Shown piece by piece: positions 7,881 through 11,071 of a DNA stretch of 11,071 bases (position 1 is its first letter; every line of letters starts with the position of its first letter). This stretch comes from an uncultured Bacillota bacterium. Lineage in GTDB: Bacteria; Bacillota_I; Bacilli_A; Izemoplasmatales; UBA1188. Position numbers and translations under genes: made by a program. A model generated the notes under the pieces. That model was not told the DNA's origin, made no database searches, and saw only the letters and a program-made list of their open reading frames with translations. The DNA is taken from positions 1 through 11,071 of the forward strand of contig ONMY01000119.1 of NCBI GenBank assembly GCA_900318975.1. Reading direction: 5' to 3'.

Positions 7881-7899
7881 GAAGTCCTAGTTCTTTTTT
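7870..7899. terminator. Bidirectional intrinsic terminator shared by convergent genes
   Basis: Bases 7870-7882 and 7885-7897 form a perfect 13-bp inverted repeat (core AAGAACTAGGA / TCCTAGTTCTT) around two central bases. A run of T follows on the plus strand. The reverse strand has CTTTTCTTCTTC in the same place, giving a U-rich tail for minus-strand RNA. The hairpin includes the stop codon of the exonuclease gene (7878-7880) and touches the rnjA stop (7898-7900), so it serves both convergent units. Confidence 0.88.
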
Positions 7900-9655
7900 A
7901 CTCCATATCATCCTTAGTTTTTGTTAATTCTGATTTTGTTGGATGAATTTCAGCTTTTTCTATATCTGTTTTATTTAATATCAAGAATATTGAAGGATTT
8001 TGCTTACATATATCCCTTATATATGCCGCAATATCATCTTTAAACTTTTCTTTAACAACATCCATATCGTCATCTTTTTGAACAGGATTATTGTTAAAGT
8101 AATTAATTGTAAATATTTCAATGTTTGTGAAAACATCTTCATTATCCTTTGCAAACAAGAACCCTTTTGAAATCGTTGTAGGTCTAACTAGTGGCTTACC
8201 ATCTTTGTTTAGTGTTATGATAAGTGTTAACATTCCTGTTTGAGATAATACTTTTCTTTCGTTTATTACAGCGGTATTAACACCACCAACATCCGTTCCA
8301 TCGACGAGTATTGCTTTTGCAGGTATTTTTTGTGATAATACTTTAGCCCCACTTTCATTTATTACAAGGACAGCCCCATTTTCAAGTATAAATATATTAT
8401 TTGGATTCATTCCACAGTCTATAGCACTTTTTGCGTGAGTCTTTAGCATATAATATTCACCATGGACTGGCATAAAGTATTTAGGTCTTAATAATTTTAA
8501 CATTAATTTTTCTTCTTGAGATGATGCGTGTCCTGATGCATGGACATCATTAAATGTTGATTGAACAACGACCTCTGCACCTTGTTTTGAGAGAAGATTG
8601 ATGACGTTATCTATTTCTGGAGCATTTCCAGGAATTGCAGAACTTGAGAATATTACAGTATCACCAGGCTCAATTTTAATTAATTTATGTTGTCCTTGTG
8701 CAATTCTTGATAGTGCAGCTAAAGGTTCACCCTGTGAACCGGTTGAAAGAATTGTGATTTCGTTGCTTGGGAAATCATTTATCATCTTTTCATCGATAAA
8801 GTTCTCTTCTTTAGCTTTTATGTAGCCCATATCTCTTCCGATTTGTACTACACTTTCCATGCTTCTTCCTGTAACAAGCACTTTTCTATTGTTTTCAATA
8901 GATGATTCAATCAATTGATTAATTCTTGATACATTAGATGCGAATGTCGCAACAATTATTCTCCCCTTTATTTCACGGAAGAGATCCTTAATATTATCTG
9001 CAACATACTTTTCTGATGTAGATGTCTCTTTAACTTTTGCGTTTGTTGAGTCACTTAAAAGAAGAAGCACACCCTTTTGTCCCATCGAACATAATTTTTG
9101 ATAATCTGCATCTTTTCCAACTGGAGTTAAATCAATTTTAAAGTCACCAGTTGTAACAACATCACCATACGGTGTTGTAATGCATATACCAAACGCATCA
9201 GGGATTGAGTGAGAAACCCTAAAGAACGAAACAATAAAGTTCGTAAATTTTAGTCTTTCAAGTTCGTGGAATTCATATATCTGTACTCTAACATTTGGGA
9301 AGTCTTCCATCTTTTTTCTAATAAGAGAAGCACCAAACCCATTTGCGAATATTCTTGGAATCTTTACTTGTTTTAAAAGATATGGTATTCCACCAATATG
9401 GTCTTCATGACCATGTGTTATGAATAATCCTCTAATTTTATGTTGATTCTCAATGAGATATGAATAGTCTGGAATAATATAATCAATGCCATAAAGATCA
9501 TCTTCAGGGAAAAGAATTCCTGAGTCGATGATCAGTATTTCATCTTTATATTCAACAACATACATGTTTTTGCCTACTTCATATAAACCGCCAAGTGCAA
9601 AAACTTTAAGGTCACCCGTTGGCTTTGGCTGATTCAAGTCCTTTCTTATCTCCAT
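7898..9655 (-). CDS. rnjA: Ribonuclease J
   Basis: RNase J is a metallo-beta-lactamase/beta-CASP nuclease with 5'-3' exonuclease and endonuclease activity, central to mRNA turnover and rRNA maturation in Firmicutes. The zinc site is complete: HGHEDH at 81-86, His149 in VSHSIPD, Asp171 in TTGDFK and His398 in PVHGEYY. The beta-CASP region shows LLSDSTN, LSTGSQGEP and VHASGHAS (371-378). The intact HGHEDH marks it as J1-like rather than the degenerate J2 form. At 585 residues it is slightly longer than B. subtilis J1 (555). The start ATG (9655-9653) follows AGGAGG (9666-9661) with five bases between. It is transcribed alone, convergent with the exonuclease gene and divergent from the membrane protein gene. 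Confidence 0.96.
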   Translation of the reverse strand: MEIRKDLNQPKPTGDLKVFALGGLYEVGKNMYVVEYKDEILIIDSGILFPEDDLYGIDYIIPDYSYLIENQHKIRGLFITHGHEDHIGGIPYLLKQVKIPRIFANGFGASLIRKKMEDFPNVRVQIYEFHELERLKFTNFIVSFFRVSHSIPDAFGICITTPYGDVVTTGDFKIDLTPVGKDADYQKLCSMGQKGVLLLLSDSTNAKVKETSTSEKYVADNIKDLFREIKGRIIVATFASNVSRINQLIESSIENNRKVLVTGRSMESVVQIGRDMGYIKAKEENFIDEKMINDFPSNEITILSTGSQGEPLAALSRIAQGQHKLIKIEPGDTVIFSSSAIPGNAPEIDNVINLLSKQGAEVVVQSTFNDVHASGHASSQEEKLMLKLLRPKYFMPVHGEYYMLKTHAKSAIDCGMNPNNIFILENGAVLVINESGAKVLSQKIPAKAILVDGTDVGGVNTAVINERKVLSQTGMLTLIITLNKDGKPLVRPTTISKGFLFAKDNEDVFTNIEIFTINYFNNNPVQKDDDMDVVKEKFKDDIAAYIRDICKQNPSIFLILNKTDIEKAEIHPTKSELTKTKDDME

Positions 9656-9672
9656 GTGAGCCTCCTAAAAAT

Positions 9673-9681
9673 ATTATATCA
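9673..9681 (-). promoter_or_regulatory. Predicted rnjA promoter (extended -10)
   Basis: On the minus strand TGATATAAT is a perfect extended -10 box. The -35 region is poor (CTTTAA or TTTAAA, depending on spacing). Transcription would start near 9666, right at the ribosome site, giving a leader of only about 11 bases. Confidence 0.55.
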
Positions 9682-9699
9682 TTAAAACTAGAGTTTTAA
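9682..9699. repeat. 18-bp inverted repeat between divergent promoters
   Basis: TTAAAACT, two bases (AG), AGTTTTAA is a perfect 8-2-8 dyad. It lies directly upstream of the rnjA -10 box and in the -35 region of the opposite promoter, so a protein bound here could affect both genes. The arms are mostly A and T, so chance cannot be excluded. Confidence 0.4.
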
Positions 9700-9710
9700 A
9701 GATAAAAATA

Positions 9711-9719
9711 TGTTAAAAT
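9711..9719 (+). promoter_or_regulatory. Predicted promoter of the membrane protein-dut unit
   Basis: TGTTAAAAT, preceded by TA, is a TRTG-type extended -10 with the hexamer TAAAAT at 9714-9719. No convincing -35 is present at 16-18 bases. Transcription would start near 9726, about 16 bases before the ATG at 9742. Confidence 0.5.
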
Positions 9720-9741
9720 AAAACAAAGGCGGAGAATAAAT

Positions 9742-9993
9742 ATGAAAAAGAGTCTCATATTAAAAATATTAATAGGCTTGACTATAGTTGCAATTATGTT
9801 TGCAACCATACTTGCAGTTTATACTGGACAAACATTTTTTAAAGCTACAGAGTTCAACACAGTATATCTCATTGAATTTATTGGTTCAATTGCGCTTGAT
9901 CTTGGGCTCTTTATATTATCACTCTTTTTGATGATAAAAATCCTTGGAGGAAAAGAAGATGGAAAGAATAGCAAAGTTCGAAAAGATAAGTAA
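9742..9993 (+). CDS. Small two-helix membrane protein of unknown function
   Basis: I do not recognise this 83-residue protein. It has a short basic N-terminus (MKK), a first hydrophobic helix at about residues 5-27, an outer loop of some 15 residues (TGQTFFKATEFNTVYL), a second helix at about 42-68, and a Lys/Asp-rich tail (GGKEDGKNSKVRKDK). This predicts a hairpin with both ends in the cytoplasm. There is no signal peptidase site or enzyme motif. GGAG (9731-9734) is seven bases before the ATG, and a promoter lies just upstream, so the gene looks real. Its last 35 bases overlap the dUTPase gene, whose ribosome site lies inside it. A function in the same process as dUTPase is not established by this overlap. 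Confidence 0.75.
   Translation: MKKSLILKILIGLTIVAIMFATILAVYTGQTFFKATEFNTVYLIEFIGSIALDLGLFILSLFLMIKILGGKEDGKNSKVRKDK
9946..9950 (+). promoter_or_regulatory. Ribosome site that sets the dUTPase start
   Basis: GGAGG is followed by eight bases (AAAAGAAG) and ATG at 9959. The upstream in-frame TTG at 9944 runs into this site and has no ribosome site of its own, so ATG 9959 is preferred. Confidence 0.8.
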
Positions 9994-10420
9994 AAACGAT
10001 AAAAACAAAGATTTCTATGATGAAATAATTCTTCCAAAAAGAGCTACATCAGGAAGTGCTGGATATGACTTTCATATTCCATATGCCCTAACAATTAAAC
10101 CACACGAATCTGTATCTATTGAAACCAATGTTAGATGCAGGATGCAAGAAGATTATGTTCTATTTATCTTCCCAAGAAGCAGCCTTGGGAGAAAATACAA
10201 ACTAACACTAGACAACACTTGTGGTGTTGTTGATAGCGACTATTATAATGCTGATAACGAAGGACATATAATAATCTTTATGACAAACCATTCAGAAAAC
10301 ACCTTAGTACTTGAGAAGAACGACAGATTTGCACAAGGCATATTCTTAAAGTTTGGTATCACAGAAGATGACGACATAAAATCCAAAAGAAAAGGTGGAT
10401 ACGGTTCAACAGGAAAATAA
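9959..10420 (+). CDS. dut: dUTP diphosphatase (dUTPase), trimeric family
   Basis: dUTPase hydrolyses dUTP to dUMP and diphosphate, keeping uracil out of DNA and supplying dUMP for thymidylate synthesis. With the ATG at 9959 the product has 153 residues. The five motifs of the trimeric family are present in order: SAGYDF (33-38), PRSSLGRK (72-79), GVVDSDY (89-95) with the catalytic Asp92, the Gln-containing DRFAQGIFL, and GGYGSTG near the C-terminus (146-152). Motif 3 carries a short insertion (YNADNEGH) relative to the classical DYRGE form, a variant I associate with Firmicutes and their phages. Tyr148 replaces the usual uracil-stacking Phe. The gene overlaps the membrane protein gene by 35 bases and ends just before a terminator. 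No phage genes are nearby. Confidence 0.93.
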   Translation: MERIAKFEKISKNDKNKDFYDEIILPKRATSGSAGYDFHIPYALTIKPHESVSIETNVRCRMQEDYVLFIFPRSSLGRKYKLTLDNTCGVVDSDYYNADNEGHIIIFMTNHSENTLVLEKNDRFAQGIFLKFGITEDDDIKSKRKGGYGSTGK

Positions 10421-10421
10421 G

Positions 10422-10446
10422 CGGAGAGATAATATCTCCGTTTTTT
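10422..10446 (+). terminator. Intrinsic terminator after dut
   Basis: CGGAGA (10422-10427) pairs with TCTCCG (10435-10440) around a seven-base loop, followed directly by six T. It starts one base after the dut stop codon (10418-10420) and separates the membrane protein-dut unit from the response regulator gene. Confidence 0.88.
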
Positions 10447-10479
10447 GTTCGCAATTTCTAGATAAAAACATCACATTTC

Positions 10480-10523
10480 TATCATATCTATGTATTATAA
10501 TATGATATAATCATATATAGATA
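10480..10523. repeat. Nested inverted repeats around the response regulator promoter
   Basis: Three overlapping dyads are visible: TATCATAT (10480-10487) with ATATGATA (10500-10507), ATATGAT (10500-10506) with ATCATAT (10510-10516), and TATCTAT (10485-10491) with ATAGATA (10517-10523). They surround the -10 box. They could hold an operator, for example for autoregulation, but the region is almost pure A and T, so chance is a real alternative. Confidence 0.35.
10501..10511 (+). promoter_or_regulatory. Predicted promoter of the response regulator gene
   Basis: TATGA followed by TATAAT (10506-10511) is a perfect TRTG extended -10. No good -35 is seen. Transcription would start near 10518, giving a leader of about 23 bases that contains GGAGG (10529-10533). 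A second TATAAT at 10496-10501 lacks the TG element. Confidence 0.6.
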
Positions 10524-10540
10524 ATAGTGGAGGAAAATTT

Positions 10541-11071
10541 ATGAAACAAGTAAATATTTTAATAGCAGATGATGAACTTAGAATTCGTAAATTATTATGC
10601 GAGTTCTTTACTAAAAAACTCGGATATCGTTGTATAGAAGCACAGGACGGAGAAGAAGCTCTTGAAATCTTCTTTTCTGGAAGAGTAAAAATAAGCTTAG
10701 TTATTCTTGATGTAATGATGCCAAAATATTCAGGATGGCAAGTGCTTGAAAAAATAAAAGAAGCATCTAATGTTCCTGTTGTAATGTTAACTGCAAAAGC
10801 TGAAGAAGAAAGTCAACTAAAAGGCTTCCGTCTTGGCGCAGATGACTACGTTACTAAACCATTCTCACCAAACATCCTTCTTGCAAGATGTGAAAAACTA
10901 ATCAGAGGCTTAGATAGCGATGATAAAGATGTTGTGTTTGGAATCATCAAAATCAATGCAGCCGCAAGAGAAGTATATATAAACGATGAAGAAATTCAAC
11001 TTACACCAAAAGAATATGAACTCTTAAAATGCTTCATCGACAATAAAGGAATAGCTCTTTCAAGAGATAAA
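10541..11071 (+). CDS. OmpR/PhoB-family response regulator, 3' end outside the window
   Basis: The visible 177 residues begin with a receiver domain (about 4-122): acidic pair Asp10-Asp11, phosphoacceptor Asp57 in VILDVMMP, Thr84 in MLTAK and Lys106 in the TKPF motif. A winged-helix DNA-binding domain starts near residue 133 with INAAAREVYINDEEIQLTPKEYELLKCF, the typical OmpR/PhoB start, and is cut at 11071. GGAGG (10529-10533) is seven bases before the ATG. The protein should be a phosphorylation-controlled transcription factor acting with a sensor kinase, usually encoded just downstream and so probably outside this window. The receiver residues are all present, so it should be phosphorylatable. 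The regulated genes cannot be read from this sequence. Confidence 0.95.
   Translation, partial: MKQVNILIADDELRIRKLLCEFFTKKLGYRCIEAQDGEEALEIFFSGRVKISLVILDVMMPKYSGWQVLEKIKEASNVPVVMLTAKAEEESQLKGFRLGADDYVTKPFSPNILLARCEKLIRGLDSDDKDVVFGIIKINAAAREVYINDEEIQLTPKEYELLKCFIDNKGIALSRDK

Noticed and set aside
8598..8825. Plus-strand open frame inside rnjA
   Set aside because: It lies antisense to the conserved beta-CASP region and has no promoter or ribosome site.
9819..10037. Minus-strand open frame over the membrane protein/dut junction
   Set aside because: It opposes two supported genes and has no initiation signals.
9959..10420. Prophage remnant suggested by the phage-like dUTPase variant
   Set aside because: No other phage genes, attachment repeats or integrase are visible, and the gene sits in an ordinary two-gene unit with its own terminator.
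1..11071. Alternative code with TGA as tryptophan
   Set aside because: The first CDS ends in TGA, the Trp codons checked are TGG, and the conserved proteins show no in-frame TGA.
1..11071. CRISPR array, tRNA or rRNA genes, insertion sequences
   Set aside because: No regularly spaced repeats, cloverleaf-like segments, rRNA signatures or transposase motifs were seen on reading the sequence. The gene-free gaps are all under about 130 bases.

Overview
The window comes from a strongly AT-rich, low-GC Gram-positive bacterium, most likely a host-associated member of the Bacilli/Erysipelotrichia/Mollicutes-related lineages. The evidence is the rimP-nusA-ylxR-ylxQ-infB-rbfA order, an active-site-complete RNase J, AGA-rich codon use, strong AGGAGG ribosome sites and TRTG-type extended -10 promoters. 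The standard genetic code fits: TGA ends the first CDS, the Trp codons checked are TGG, and the conserved genes read full length without in-frame TGA. I cannot name a genus.

Layout. 1-780: 3' end of a CDS entering from the left, with no recognised family. 781-879: a short intergenic region with the promoter and leader of the next operon, including an 18-bp palindrome over the promoter and a hairpin at the predicted 5' end of the mRNA. 880-7880: one tight co-directional cluster, rimP, nusA, ylxR (rnpM), ylxQ (L7Ae type), infB, rbfA, uvrC and a DEDDh exonuclease with an extra N-terminal domain. Most junctions overlap or are separated by only a few bases. 7870-7899: a hairpin terminator shared by two convergent genes. 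7898-9655 (minus): RNase J. 9656-9741: a divergent promoter region with a second 18-bp palindrome. 9742-10420: a small two-helix membrane protein overlapping a dUTPase gene, closed by a hairpin terminator. 10541 to the end: a response regulator of the OmpR/PhoB type with its own promoter, cut by the window edge.

How the genes fit together. The first operon is the conserved transcription/translation cluster: 30S maturation (RimP, RbfA), transcription elongation and termination (NusA), an RNase P modulator (YlxR), a K-turn RNA-binding protein (YlxQ) and IF2. Nucleotide excision repair (UvrC) and a probable nuclease follow where truB-ribF-rpsO often lie in Bacilli. RNase J adds mRNA turnover, dUTPase adds nucleotide-pool sanitation, and the last gene starts a two-component system.

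The window is mainly housekeeping. I see no convincing new defence, mobile or biosynthetic system, and no tRNA, rRNA, CRISPR array or insertion sequence. The least explained parts are the truncated first CDS, the N-terminal domain of the exonuclease, the small membrane protein coupled to dUTPase, and the dyad symmetries at three promoters. Everything here rests on reading the sequence by eye; no database search was possible.
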